A stretch of DNA of 64,000 nucleotides from Limnobacter sp. CACIAM 66H1 (GTDB taxonomy: Bacteria > Pseudomonadota > Gammaproteobacteria > Burkholderiales > Burkholderiaceae_B), in NCBI RefSeq assembly GCF_001601825.1, contig NZ_LUJK01000009.1, forward strand, positions 1 through 64,000. The letters are read 5' to 3'. Below, piece by piece: positions 10,192-19,004 of this stretch. The stretch's first letter is position 1, and each line of letters begins with the position of its first letter. Both the position numbers and the translations under genes were made by a program. Under the pieces are notes generated by a model that saw only the letters and a program-made list of their open reading frames with translations, was not told the origin of the DNA and made no database searches.

Positions 10192-10571
10192 CGAACGGAA
10201 CGGGTAAACGGAAATACCTTGGTCAGGCCAAGAATGTCGGTTACCAACAAAATAATGAAGACAGTAAATAGTACACCAACAATACCGGCGCCTGCGGGCG
10301 CATTCTCAATGTGGGCGGCCAGCTTCTGTGCTTCTTCTTCGGTCATTGAATCCACACGGGCCTTGGCAACTTCAGGGCTGACGCCGTGAGCTTGCAGGGC
10401 CTTGGCAATGTCTTCACGGTCAAAGAATTGTTTGAGTTCGGAACGGTCTTGCTGATGCATGGCAACCGCTTCTTCGGTGCTCACGATTGCTGCGTGGGCT
10501 GGTGCCACAATAAAGCTGCTTGAAAAGCTCAACAAAACTGCCATTGCTGTTGCGCGCATAGTTTTAGTCAT
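10188..10571 (-). CDS. PA2779-family membrane-anchored protein
   Basis: A 127-residue exported protein with a signal peptide (about 1-27, ending AHA) and one C-terminal hydrophobic helix (about 96-115, VGVLFTVFIILLVTDILG). Between them is a charged segment with EAVAMHQQDRSELKQFF. This is the layout of the PA2779 family, always next to a PA2778-type peptidase; it could be a substrate, an activator or a partner. GGAG lies 7 bases before the ATG. It is the first gene of the operon and its stop overlaps the peptidase start by four bases. Molecular function is unknown. Confidence 0.85.
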   Translation of the reverse strand: MTKTMRATAMAVLLSFSSSFIVAPAHAAIVSTEEAVAMHQQDRSELKQFFDREDIAKALQAHGVSPEVAKARVDSMTEEEAQKLAAHIENAPAGAGIVGVLFTVFIILLVTDILGLTKVFPFTRSVR

Positions 10572-10704
10572 TTTATAACTCCATCATTCTTGTGTGTGGG
10601 AAAGACCATCATAGGGTTAAACAAGCTTTACTGCTCATTTATTCCGAGTCAACCAAACGAAGGCCGTTGCGTTTTAGTTGACATCACAGCAAGGAGGATT
10701 TGTG

Positions 10705-11277
10705 ATGAAAACTCGATTGTTCAGGATTTTTTCGGCCAGCTTTGCTGTTTTGACTGGTCTTCTGATGGCACCCCTACAGGCTCAGGCCGTTAACATCTCC
10801 ATCGGCGTTGGCGGGGAGGTGCTTCCTGGCGTATATGGCTCTGTCAATATCGACAACGGGCGCTACCCAACGCTGGTCTATGCAGAACCGCTGATCGTGA
10901 CTCGCCCCTCGCGAATTCTTTCGCCAATTTACCTGCACGTGCCACCGGGGCATCTGAAAAAATGGGGTCGCTATTGCGGTCGTTATGATGCATGTTCACG
11001 GCCGGTGTATTTCGTGAAGTCTCGCGATTACTACGACTTCAGCCCACGTTACATTGAGCAGCGCTATATTTATCGTGACCGTGTGACCTATGTAAACCGT
11101 GGAGGTTATGACCGCCGCGACTACTATGATCGCAGGGACTACGATCGCCGCGACTATGATCGCCGTGATTACCGTGAGTATCGCCGTGACCACGATCACC
11201 GTGGACATGGAAAACACTGGAAACACGATGATCGGGGCCATGGACATGGCAAACATGGTCGAGGTCGAGACGACTAA
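10705..11277 (+). CDS. Secreted protein with Arg-Asp-Tyr repeats and a His/Gly-rich tail
   Basis: A 190-residue exported protein of unknown function. AAGGAGG lies 7 bases before the ATG at 10705. Residues 1-28 form a signal peptide ending QAQA. The middle (about 30-125) resembles small exported proteins of proteobacteria with the stretch VPPGHLKKWGRYCGRY. From about 135 the sequence is built of RRDYYD/RRDYD repeats, followed by a basic tail rich in His, Gly and Lys (HGHGKHGRGRDD). A strong intrinsic terminator follows at 11311. The tail could bind metal or acidic polymers, but that is only a guess from composition. Confidence 0.8.
   Translation: MKTRLFRIFSASFAVLTGLLMAPLQAQAVNISIGVGGEVLPGVYGSVNIDNGRYPTLVYAEPLIVTRPSRILSPIYLHVPPGHLKKWGRYCGRYDACSRPVYFVKSRDYYDFSPRYIEQRYIYRDRVTYVNRGGYDRRDYYDRRDYDRRDYDRRDYREYRRDHDHRGHGKHWKHDDRGHGHGKHGRGRDD
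11107..11185 (+). repeat. Short imperfect in-frame tandem repeats encoding RRDY units
   Basis: Units of about 15-18 bases such as gatcgccgcgactat recur four to five times and encode Asp-Arg-Arg-Asp-Tyr blocks. Unit number could vary between strains. Confidence 0.7.
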
Positions 11278-11310
11278 GTTGTAAAAAATCAGTTTTAGTT
11301 TGAATTCACA

Positions 11311-11343
11311 AAGCCGGCTGGTTCAGCCGGCTTTTGTTTTTTT
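11311..11343 (+). terminator. Rho-independent terminator of the RRDY-repeat gene
   Basis: A 10-base stem AAGCCGGCTG / CAGCCGGCTT with a 3-base loop is followed directly by TTTTG and a run of T. It lies 34 bases after the stop codon and faces the next gene in the same direction, isolating it. Confidence 0.93.
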
Positions 11344-11611
11344 ACCAAGACAGGGTAATCATTTGTAAGTAAAAATCTGACATAATGTAAGCCAATGAGT
11401 TATCGATCAATTGTTTGATTGAATTTGGGTTTGATATCGCGATAAGCTTTATCTAATTGAAATGTAAGTGAAATATTTTTCTTTTACCCAAATAAGAGGG
11501 TAAAATTCATCCTATTCATCCCTATTATTTTCAGTGTCGAATGGCAAAGTGATTAGGTAATGTTTTGATTAACACTTTTTGACTAACCCATTCGGCAAAG
11601 ACGATCCCACC
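11344..11611. other. AT-rich intergenic region before the TadE-like gene
   Basis: This 268-base stretch has no convincing coding frame. It is markedly AT-rich compared with its neighbours and presumably holds the promoter of the tadE/tadG pair. I see several A/T-rich hexamers but no clear -35/-10 pair at 17-base spacing. Confidence 0.5.
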
Positions 11612-12049
11612 ATGAAAATTCGGTCCAAATTACGTCAGCAAGGTGCGCTCATGATCGAGTTGGTGCTGACACTGCCCATATTGCTGGCTGTGATTTTCGC
11701 GATCGTTGAATACTCTGTGTTGTTGGGTGCGATGTTGATCATGAACAACACCACCAGCGAGGCGGCCCGCCAAGCCACGGTCTACCGCAGCGGTTTTGCT
11801 GTCAGCGATTATGAAGTCCTTGCACAAGACGCGCTGGAAGACATGTTGCCCAGCTATGTAGGTTCTTTCCGGGACAGCGTTGTGCCTTCCGTGAATTCTT
11901 TTGCTTGCGGCGATTCAACCTGCCTGCGGGTGCGTCTCGATTACCCCAATTACAGCAGCAACCCGCTGGTCGGGAATTCCTTCTTCATTCCTTTGCCCGA
12001 GAATTTGTCAGCAGAGTCCACAACACGTGTGGAGCCCAATGATGGTTAA
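11612..12049 (+). CDS. TadE-like pilus/pseudopilin assembly protein
   Basis: A 145-residue membrane-anchored protein. A short basic N-terminus (KIRSKLRQQ) is followed by GALMIELVLTLPILLAVIFA, the TadE-type motif of a glutamate in a single hydrophobic helix, similar to a type IV prepilin. The rest is a periplasmic domain with two cysteines (SFACGDSTC). The ATG at 11612 places the conserved helix near the N-terminus as usual; the Shine-Dalgarno sequence is weak. It overlaps the TadG-like gene by 8 bases. The tad secretion ATPase and pilin genes are not in this window, so this is a separate minor-pilin pair. Confidence 0.82.
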   Translation: MKIRSKLRQQGALMIELVLTLPILLAVIFAIVEYSVLLGAMLIMNNTTSEAARQATVYRSGFAVSDYEVLAQDALEDMLPSYVGSFRDSVVPSVNSFACGDSTCLRVRLDYPNYSSNPLVGNSFFIPLPENLSAESTTRVEPNDG

Positions 12050-13670
12050 TCGACGTTCTCGGCGCTCGCAACGCGGTGCTTATTCCCTATTGACCGTGTT
12101 CGTACTCATCATGAGTGTTGGCGCACTTGGCGTGTTGGCTGTGGGCCACATGGCCTGGGAGAAAACCCGCTTGCAAGGGGTCGCCGATCTGGTTGCCCTG
12201 ACCGCTGCCCGCCAAATGGCCAACGGACCTGAATTCGCCGAGGCGCAGGCCATCGCACAGGCCAATGGTCTGAGCGAAGACGATGATTTGACCATCGAGT
12301 GCATCATCGATAATGCACCTACCAATGATTGCGACAACTCCATTACCAGCCGGGTCACGATTGTTCGTCCGGTCAATGGTTTGCTGGCTTTCTTGCCAAA
12401 CCGTGATGTGTCGGTACTGGCCGAAGCAACCGTGGCACCCACAGTGGTGGGGTCGGTGTCCAGCGGCCTGGTCAGTGTGGACACCAACCAGTCTGCCTTG
12501 TTGAATGGCCTGTTGACCGCTTTGGGTGGTGGTGCGATCAATTTGACGGTGGCCCAGTGGGGCGGTTTGCTCGGCAGTGACATCCGTGTGGATTTATTGG
12601 CCTTGGCTACAGAATTGGGTGTGGCCAATGTCAATGACTTGTTGTCGTTGAACGTGTCGGCATTGGGCTTGCTGCAAGACGCCTTGTTGGTAGGCAATGC
12701 CGATGCAGCCGACAAAATGGAAGTTGAAGGTATTCTGAGTGCCTTGAGTGGACCATTGAATAACGTCAATGTGACCGTTGGGGATTTGTTGGCGCTCGAT
12801 TTGTCTGGCCGAACCAACACCACCCTGGATGTCAATCTGGGTCAGCTTGCGCAGGTCACTGTGTTGAACGCGGTGGAAGGAGTGGGTTATGTATTGCCTA
12901 TTTCATCGGGTTTGCTGAATCTGGATGTCGGCGTGAATATTCTGGAAGCGCCACAGGTGTTTGTGGGCCGAAAAATGCCCTACAAAGACCCCATCGCCAC
13001 GGGTCGAACAGCGCAGGTTGCACTGGATGTGCGAGTGCGCCAGCCTTTGAATCTTAATCTGGCACTTGTTAATTTAAGTGCGCTCGATCTTGGGCTTCAA
13101 CTGCGGGTAGCAGGTGGATTGGCCGAGGTAAATGAGTTGACCTGTCGTTACCCCCGTTCAACCAACAACATGGTAATGACCGTGGTACCTGCTGTAGCAG
13201 AAGTGTGCATTTCGGACAGCGCGGGCAATTTGAACACCACTGTGGGGTCACTCGAGTGCGGAGCACCTGCCGATATCCTGAATGTGAATTTTCTGGGCTT
13301 GGTGAATGCCGGCGTTACTTTGGCAGCCGAGACCAGTTTGCGCTCCGACCCTGTTCAACACAGCTTCGATGGCATGGCGCCTTTCAGCGAAACCATTGAA
13401 CTGAGTGTGGGGGAAACGCTGGGCAATTTGCTGCAAAACACGGAATTGGACCTTGGTATTGAACTGCCACTGGTTGGCCCGTTGATTAACGGCGTTGTGA
13501 ACGGTTTGGTAAACCTGTTGCTCAATGCACTTGAACCCGTGTTAAGTCCCATTCTGGGACTGGTAGGCAATATCCTTGATGGTTTGTTGCAGGTGTTGGG
13601 CGTGGATCTGAACACGGTGACAGTCAATGTGGATTCCATGGACTGTCAAAGTGTGGTGTTGACGCGTTGA
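12042..13670 (+). CDS. TadG-like pilus assembly / surface protein
   Basis: A 542-residue protein. A basic start (NRRSRRSQRGAYSLL) and one hydrophobic helix (about 15-38) precede TRLQGVADLVALTAARQMAN, the putative Flp pilus-assembly TadG/TadE-like N-terminal signature. The long remainder is rich in Leu, Val, Asn and Gly, with repeated segments such as LNGVVNGLVNLLLNALEPVL near the C-terminus. Two adjacent ATG codons (12039 and 12042) are possible; the second sits 7 bases after GGAG and is preferred. It overlaps the TadE-like gene. Role: probably an outer or periplasmic part of a Tad-type system. The C-terminal part has no recognised domain. Confidence 0.78.
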   Translation: MVNRRSRRSQRGAYSLLTVFVLIMSVGALGVLAVGHMAWEKTRLQGVADLVALTAARQMANGPEFAEAQAIAQANGLSEDDDLTIECIIDNAPTNDCDNSITSRVTIVRPVNGLLAFLPNRDVSVLAEATVAPTVVGSVSSGLVSVDTNQSALLNGLLTALGGGAINLTVAQWGGLLGSDIRVDLLALATELGVANVNDLLSLNVSALGLLQDALLVGNADAADKMEVEGILSALSGPLNNVNVTVGDLLALDLSGRTNTTLDVNLGQLAQVTVLNAVEGVGYVLPISSGLLNLDVGVNILEAPQVFVGRKMPYKDPIATGRTAQVALDVRVRQPLNLNLALVNLSALDLGLQLRVAGGLAEVNELTCRYPRSTNNMVMTVVPAVAEVCISDSAGNLNTTVGSLECGAPADILNVNFLGLVNAGVTLAAETSLRSDPVQHSFDGMAPFSETIELSVGETLGNLLQNTELDLGIELPLVGPLINGVVNGLVNLLLNALEPVLSPILGLVGNILDGLLQVLGVDLNTVTVNVDSMDCQSVVLTR

Positions 13671-13678
13671 AATCAATG

Positions 13679-14569
13679 TCAGTCCACAGGAACGGCTTCG
13701 TTTTTTTGCAGGCCGTACACAGCCGCCAAGGCTGTACCAGCCAACACCACCAAGCCACCAATCAAGGTGTGCCAACCCACTGTTTCACCTAGAAACAGGT
13801 TTCCCCACAGCACGCCGAATACCGGGGTTAAAAAAGTGACGGTAAGTGCTGAGGTGGGGCCAATGTCCATGACCAGCCTGAAATACAGCAGGTAAGCAAC
13901 ACCACTGCACAACACACCCACACCCAGAATGGCCAGCCAGCTGCTCATTGCGGGCATTTGCTCAGGCAGGTTGAACGGCACAAATGGCATCAAAATAAAT
14001 GAACCCATCAACAGGCAGCCAAATGCATTGGTGAGCGGGTCAATGTCACTGCCCAGGTATTTAGCCATGTTGGTGGCAATCCCATAGCAAGCCGCAGCGG
14101 CCAGTGCCGCAGCAACCCCCAGTCCAGTCCCTTCCGTGTTGAGGGTCGCTGCATCAAAACCCACGATTATGGCAACACCCAGTAAACCCAACACAAGCCC
14201 GAGCAAGGCCATGGGCGAGGGTACTGCGCGAGTCCAAACCAGGGCGACCAGTGCAGCCCAAATTGGAGCCGTGGCATTGATGATCACCAGCACCGACGCG
14301 GTGACCGTGAACGAGGCGTAGGCCACCAAAGTGAAAGGCAAGGCAGAGGCAAATACGGCAATCACCGCAATTAACTTCCAGCGCTTTCCAACCTGGGTTT
14401 GCTTGCGGGTGAGTGCAAAAAGTCCGCCCAGAAACAGTGCGCCGAACACCACCCGAAGCGCTGCCATCAAAGTAGGTGCCATGTCGGCGGCTGCAATTTT
14501 GTAAAACACAAACGACGAGCCCCAGATCATGGACAGCAACAACAATCGCAGTGCACTGGCTTGACTCAT
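13679..14569 (-). CDS. EamA/DMT-family transporter
   Basis: A 296-residue inner-membrane protein with ten predicted helices in two EamA repeats. The start (LLLLSMIWGSSFVFYKIA) and the mid-protein second repeat are characteristic of drug/metabolite exporters such as RhaT/YdcZ/RarD relatives. It converges on the TadG-like gene with an 8-base gap and is divergent from the second RND operon. Substrate unknown; amino acids and metabolites are common for the family. Confidence 0.9.
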   Translation of the reverse strand: MSQASALRLLLLSMIWGSSFVFYKIAAADMAPTLMAALRVVFGALFLGGLFALTRKQTQVGKRWKLIAVIAVFASALPFTLVAYASFTVTASVLVIINATAPIWAALVALVWTRAVPSPMALLGLVLGLLGVAIIVGFDAATLNTEGTGLGVAAALAAAACYGIATNMAKYLGSDIDPLTNAFGCLLMGSFILMPFVPFNLPEQMPAMSSWLAILGVGVLCSGVAYLLYFRLVMDIGPTSALTVTFLTPVFGVLWGNLFLGETVGWHTLIGGLVVLAGTALAAVYGLQKNEAVPVD

Positions 14570-14635
14570 GGTTTTCAGCAGGTGGTGAGTGAATGCGCAA
14601 GTATGCTTAAATTAGCGATCCCTTTGCAGGGATTC

Positions 14636-14648
14636 GAGAATAATTCTC
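14636..14648. promoter_or_regulatory. Palindrome between the DMT gene and the RND pump gene
   Basis: GAGAATAATTCTC is a perfect inverted repeat with one central base. It is 67 bases from the DMT start and 75 bases from the RND start. It is a candidate operator for the divergent pair. No regulator gene is adjacent, so the cognate protein is unknown. Confidence 0.35.
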
Positions 14649-14722
14649 AAATATTTTGAACATTTTCGAGCAACGGCGCTCAAAGTGGGCTGTGCAAAGA
14701 GGCAGCAGTTAAAGGACTAACA

Positions 14723-17700
14723 ATGTGGTTGGTGAAGTACGCATTGCGAAGACCCTACTCAATGGGCGCGTTGGCAATTCTCGTGTTCATTCTGGGCTTG
14801 TCATCCTTACGGCAATTGCCGGTTGATATTCTTCCTGAAGTAAAAACTCCGGTGGTGAATGTGGTGTGGACCTATCAGGGTCTGAATGCCCGTGAAATGG
14901 CCACCAAGATTACCTCGTTCTCTGAGCTCGCCTTGTTGAACAACGTGGACAACGTGAAGGAAATTTCCTCCGAAACGTTTAATGGTGTGGGCCTGGTTCG
15001 GATCGTGTTTCAGGACAATGTGGAAATTGATGTGGCCTTGTCCCAGGTCGGTGCAATTTCGCAAACCATTTTGCGTCGCATGCCTGCGGGGACCAGTCCT
15101 CCCATCGTGGTGCGCAATTCATTGTCCAGTCGCCCAATTCTCAGCATGGTGGTGTCTTCTGACACGCTCAGCCAAAGCCAATTGGCCGATTACGCACGAA
15201 TTCAATTGCGCGGGCAGGTGCAAAGCATTGGCGGCATGCGCCTGACTTTGCCCTATGGCGGTGCCACTCGACAAATCATGATTGATTTGAAACCCGATGC
15301 GCTCCCGGCATTTGGACTCTCTGCAGCCGATGTTGCCGAGGCTGTGAACCAGCAAAACCTCACCCTGCCTTCAGGCAATGTGCGTGAGGGTACGCGCGAC
15401 ATGCAAATTTCCGTTGATGCAAGTCCGGAAAGCGCTGAGGTGTTTGCCAACCTGCCCATCAGTGCCAGGGATGGCAGAATCATCAAGCTTCGTGATGTGG
15501 CCGATGTGCGCGATGGTGGTGCCATTCAAACCAACCTGACCCGTGTGGACGGCAGCAGCGCCGTGTTGGTGTCGATGATCAAAATTGGCGATGCCTCCAC
15601 CACCGACATCATCAAGAAAGTGAAAGAGCGACTGCCAGAAATTCAAGCTGCGGCGCCCGCGGGTGCAAAAATTACTCCGATTTTTGATCAGTCCGTGTTT
15701 GTACAAAGTGCGGTAGACATCATCGCCAAGGAAATTCTGATTGTGGGTTTCCTCGTGGGCCTGGTGGTGTTCATTTTCCTGGGGTCGATTAAATCCAGTC
15801 TTATTGTTCTGGTATCGATTCCACTTTCACTGTTGGTCGCGGTGATTGCAGTCAAACTGACAGGGCATACCCTTAACCTGATGAGCCTGGCCGGTCTTGC
15901 CCTTGCGGTGGGTATTCTGGTGGACAACGCCATGGTTGAAATTGAAAACATCAACCGCAACATCGGTTTGGGGCTGAGTGCACCGCAGGCCGCCTTGGCG
16001 GGGGCCAAACAAGTGGCGTTCCCTGAATTCGTGTCCACCCTGTCCACCTGCATTGTGTTCACGCCCATTTTCTTGCTGGAGGGCATTGCGGGTTATGTGT
16101 TCCAGCCATTGGCCATCACAGTGATTGCTGCGTTGGCGGCGTCGTACTTCTTTTCGAGAACTGTGGTGCCTACCCTTGCTGCACTAAATCTCGGCAAGAA
16201 TGACAAACACTACAAGGGTTTTCACACGCTTGAAGCCTCCATTGACCGTTTGGGTGACGGCATTGCCAACCGACTGCCTGCCCTGCGCGCCAAGTGGCCC
16301 GTGGTGGCGTTGGTGGTGGTGTTGATTGTGGCCAGCGCAGGCACTTTGCTGGCCATCAGCCCGCAACAGTATTTCCCGCGCACCGATGCAGGCTTGTTGA
16401 AGCTGTACGTGCGCGGCCCGGCAGGCACGCGTGTGGAGGAAACCGCCAACAAGTTTGCACAGGTGCAAACCACCATTCGTGAGTTGATTCCTGCGGATGA
16501 AGTCAAGCAGATTGTGGAATTGATTGGGCAGCCCGACCCCGTGAACATGTCGTGGGTCGACACCATGACGATTGGCGGTTTCGATGGTGAAATGCTGATC
16601 GAGTTAAATCCCAGGAAGGCGAGTACTTTTGAGTATCAAACCCTGCTGCGCGAGGAGCTGACTCAACGTTACCCTGATTTCAAGTTTCTGTTTTTACCCG
16701 CCGACATCACCAATCAAACACTCTCCGGCCTTACCCCAACGTCGACTGAAATCCGGGTGATTGGCCGTGATGTGCCTGGCAATATGGGTATTGCCCAAGA
16801 GTTGCTCAAGAAACTGGATGGCTCCAGTGACATCAGCGATTTGATGTTGCGGCAGGTGGGCAATTTGCCAGAGTACATGGTGTCGATTGACCGCGACCGT
16901 GCCCTTGCCTTGGGGGTAACTTCGGCGGATGCTCTTCAAACTTTGTTGGGTGTACTGGGCACAGGTGGCACCGTGGCACCCAGTTATTGGTCGGATCCGC
17001 GCGCGGGTATTTCTTATGTGGTGCAGGTGCAGGCTCCGTTGCAAACCATTGGCTCAGCAGAAGATTTGTTGCGTTTGCCTATTACAACGCCGAGCGGAGA
17101 AAGCATTCAACTGGGTGCAATCGCTACGATCACTCCGCGCACTGTACCGGCTACCGTGGTGCGTTCCACCCTGCAACCGGTGGTCAGCGTACTGGCGAAT
17201 GCGCCGGGCGACAATTTAAAGGTGCTTGCAGCGCAATCTCAAGAGGCGGTGGCAGATTTGCAGTCGCGTTTGAAGCCTGGCAACAAAATTGAGATCAATG
17301 GGCAGGCCACCGCGATGACCGAAGCCTTCAGGGAACTGGCGATTGGTTTGCTGGGTGCCTTGGCCTTGATTGTGCTGGTGATGGTGTTCAACTTTCAATC
17401 GTGGGTTTTGCCTTTTGTGGCCTTGAGCAGTTTGCCGGTGGCGCTCTCGGGTGCGGTGGCTGCCTTGTATGTCACCGGAACACCGATCAGTGTTCCTGCG
17501 CTTATGGGTTTGATCATGACCATGGGCATCACCACGGCCAACAGCGTGTTGCTGACGTCTTTTGCCCGAGACGCGTGGGTTCAGGGCATGGGTGCCTGGG
17601 AGGCTGCGTTGCAAACTGTGCGTCAGCGAATTCGCCCAATTCTGATGACCGCGTTGACCATGATCGTGGGTTTGATCCCGATGGCCACAGCGTTGGGGCA

Positions 17701-17845
17701 GGGCGCTGAACAAAACGCGCCATTGGCCCGCGCCGTGATTGGCGGATTGATGACAGGCTCGGTGGCCACCTTGATTTTGGTGCCTTTGATTTTCACATTT
17801 GCGATGAAAAACGCAGTACCCGGCAAACCGCTGGTTGAGGAGTAA
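14723..17845 (+). CDS. RND-family efflux permease with altered proton-relay residues
   Basis: A 1040-residue pump with the RND fold, starting MWLVKYALRRPYSMGALAIL and the stretch LRQLPVDILPEVKTPVVNVV. Compared with AcrB/MexB, the TM4 motif reads GILVDNAMVEIENINR, so the second aspartate is Asn, and TM10 reads MGITTANSVLLTSFARD, lacking the usual lysine. This suggests a distinct RND branch with a different energy-coupling network. AAAGGAC lies before the ATG. The adaptor follows after only 3 bases, an order (pump first) opposite to the other two RND operons, and there is no outer-membrane channel gene, so it probably borrows one. Substrate unknown. Confidence 0.9.
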   Translation: MWLVKYALRRPYSMGALAILVFILGLSSLRQLPVDILPEVKTPVVNVVWTYQGLNAREMATKITSFSELALLNNVDNVKEISSETFNGVGLVRIVFQDNVEIDVALSQVGAISQTILRRMPAGTSPPIVVRNSLSSRPILSMVVSSDTLSQSQLADYARIQLRGQVQSIGGMRLTLPYGGATRQIMIDLKPDALPAFGLSAADVAEAVNQQNLTLPSGNVREGTRDMQISVDASPESAEVFANLPISARDGRIIKLRDVADVRDGGAIQTNLTRVDGSSAVLVSMIKIGDASTTDIIKKVKERLPEIQAAAPAGAKITPIFDQSVFVQSAVDIIAKEILIVGFLVGLVVFIFLGSIKSSLIVLVSIPLSLLVAVIAVKLTGHTLNLMSLAGLALAVGILVDNAMVEIENINRNIGLGLSAPQAALAGAKQVAFPEFVSTLSTCIVFTPIFLLEGIAGYVFQPLAITVIAALAASYFFSRTVVPTLAALNLGKNDKHYKGFHTLEASIDRLGDGIANRLPALRAKWPVVALVVVLIVASAGTLLAISPQQYFPRTDAGLLKLYVRGPAGTRVEETANKFAQVQTTIRELIPADEVKQIVELIGQPDPVNMSWVDTMTIGGFDGEMLIELNPRKASTFEYQTLLREELTQRYPDFKFLFLPADITNQTLSGLTPTSTEIRVIGRDVPGNMGIAQELLKKLDGSSDISDLMLRQVGNLPEYMVSIDRDRALALGVTSADALQTLLGVLGTGGTVAPSYWSDPRAGISYVVQVQAPLQTIGSAEDLLRLPITTPSGESIQLGAIATITPRTVPATVVRSTLQPVVSVLANAPGDNLKVLAAQSQEAVADLQSRLKPGNKIEINGQATAMTEAFRELAIGLLGALALIVLVMVFNFQSWVLPFVALSSLPVALSGAVAALYVTGTPISVPALMGLIMTMGITTANSVLLTSFARDAWVQGMGAWEAALQTVRQRIRPILMTALTMIVGLIPMATALGQGAEQNAPLARAVIGGLMTGSVATLILVPLIFTFAMKNAVPGKPLVEE

Positions 17846-17848
17846 ACC

Positions 17849-18982
17849 GTGAATACACCACTTGTGAGCAAGAAGTTTCTATTCGGATCTGCTGTGGCCG
17901 TGCTGATTGCTGGCGGTGCAGGTTTCGCCTATTGGGGGCAGGATGCCAAAGCCAATTTAAAACCGGCCCAAAATCAGGCAAACCTGCCCGTGGTAAATGT
18001 GGTGCAACCTGCGTTGTCGCAGGCCAGCAGTGAAATTCAATTCGCAGCGAGGCTGGCACCTTCGCGCGAGGCCAGCCTGTTTGCCCGCAGTTCAGGGTTT
18101 GTCGAAGCACGGTATGCTGACATTGGTACACGAGTCAAAGCAGGCGAGGTACTTGCACGTATTTCTGCACCCGAATTGGAAGCATCACTGAATTCTGCGC
18201 GGGCTGCATTGAAACAACGCGAAGCAGAATTGCTGGTAGCCACGCGCAATCGGGAACGCGTAGAGCCATTGGGCACTGCAGGTGCGGTGTCGGCCCAGCA
18301 AGTCGATGAGTTGATGGGCATTGAAGAAGTGGCCAAGGCCAATTTGAGTGCTGCAAAAGCAGAGGTGGCCCGCCTGCAAAGTGAAGTGGCTTACCTCACT
18401 TTGAAGGCGCCCTTTGATGGCGTAATTACTGAACGCAATATTGACCGGGGCGACCGTGTCAGCCCGAATGACACCCGAATGCTTTACCGAATCATCAACA
18501 GTGATGTGATTCGTGTGCAGGTCGATGTGCCGCAACCCCAGTTGTTTCGCATTGAGCAGGCCAGCAAAGCCAGCCTGAGTATTGCCGAGCGCCCGGGACA
18601 AATGGTTGCCGTCAATTTCAAGCGTTCGTCCCAGGAATTGCGCGCGGATACTGGCACAGTACGAATTGAGTATGAGTTTGACAACCGTGAACTGGCCTTG
18701 CCTGCAGGGTTGAATGCCAACTTGAAAATTGAATCAAACGGCAAAGGCAACAGCGTCACCGTGCCTGCCAACACCATTGTGTATCGGGATGGTGGTGCTA
18801 CTTTGGTGGTGTTGAATGCCGACAATCAGGTTGAGTTCAGAAAAATTACCTTGGGTAAAAATTTCCCGACCACGGTAGAGGTAGTTCAGGGCGTGAATAT
18901 TGAGGACCGCGTGGTGGTGAACCCCAACGCTTTATTGAAGCCAGGCCAGCAGGTGGAAGTGGCGAAGCCTGCAGCAAGCTGA
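17849..18982 (+). CDS. RND efflux periplasmic adaptor subunit
   Basis: A 377-residue membrane-fusion protein. It starts with GTG, preceded by GAGGAG within the end of the pump gene. One N-terminal hydrophobic helix (about 10-30) acts as signal-anchor and there is no lipobox. It has lipoyl-like halves (ASLFARSSGFVEARYADIGT and LTLKAPFDGVITERNIDRGD), an alpha-hairpin between them, and a beta-barrel part ending with NPNALLKPGQQVEV. It pairs with the RND pump before it. Confidence 0.9.
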   Translation: MNTPLVSKKFLFGSAVAVLIAGGAGFAYWGQDAKANLKPAQNQANLPVVNVVQPALSQASSEIQFAARLAPSREASLFARSSGFVEARYADIGTRVKAGEVLARISAPELEASLNSARAALKQREAELLVATRNRERVEPLGTAGAVSAQQVDELMGIEEVAKANLSAAKAEVARLQSEVAYLTLKAPFDGVITERNIDRGDRVSPNDTRMLYRIINSDVIRVQVDVPQPQLFRIEQASKASLSIAERPGQMVAVNFKRSSQELRADTGTVRIEYEFDNRELALPAGLNANLKIESNGKGNSVTVPANTIVYRDGGATLVVLNADNQVEFRKITLGKNFPTTVEVVQGVNIEDRVVVNPNALLKPGQQVEVAKPAAS

Positions 18983-19004
18983 AAGCCTCGGCCCAGTCCA
19001 TTCG

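Noticed and set aside
14581-14636. Terminator-like ATCCC/GGGAT hairpin
   Set aside because: Only a 5-base stem with no T run; likely chance.
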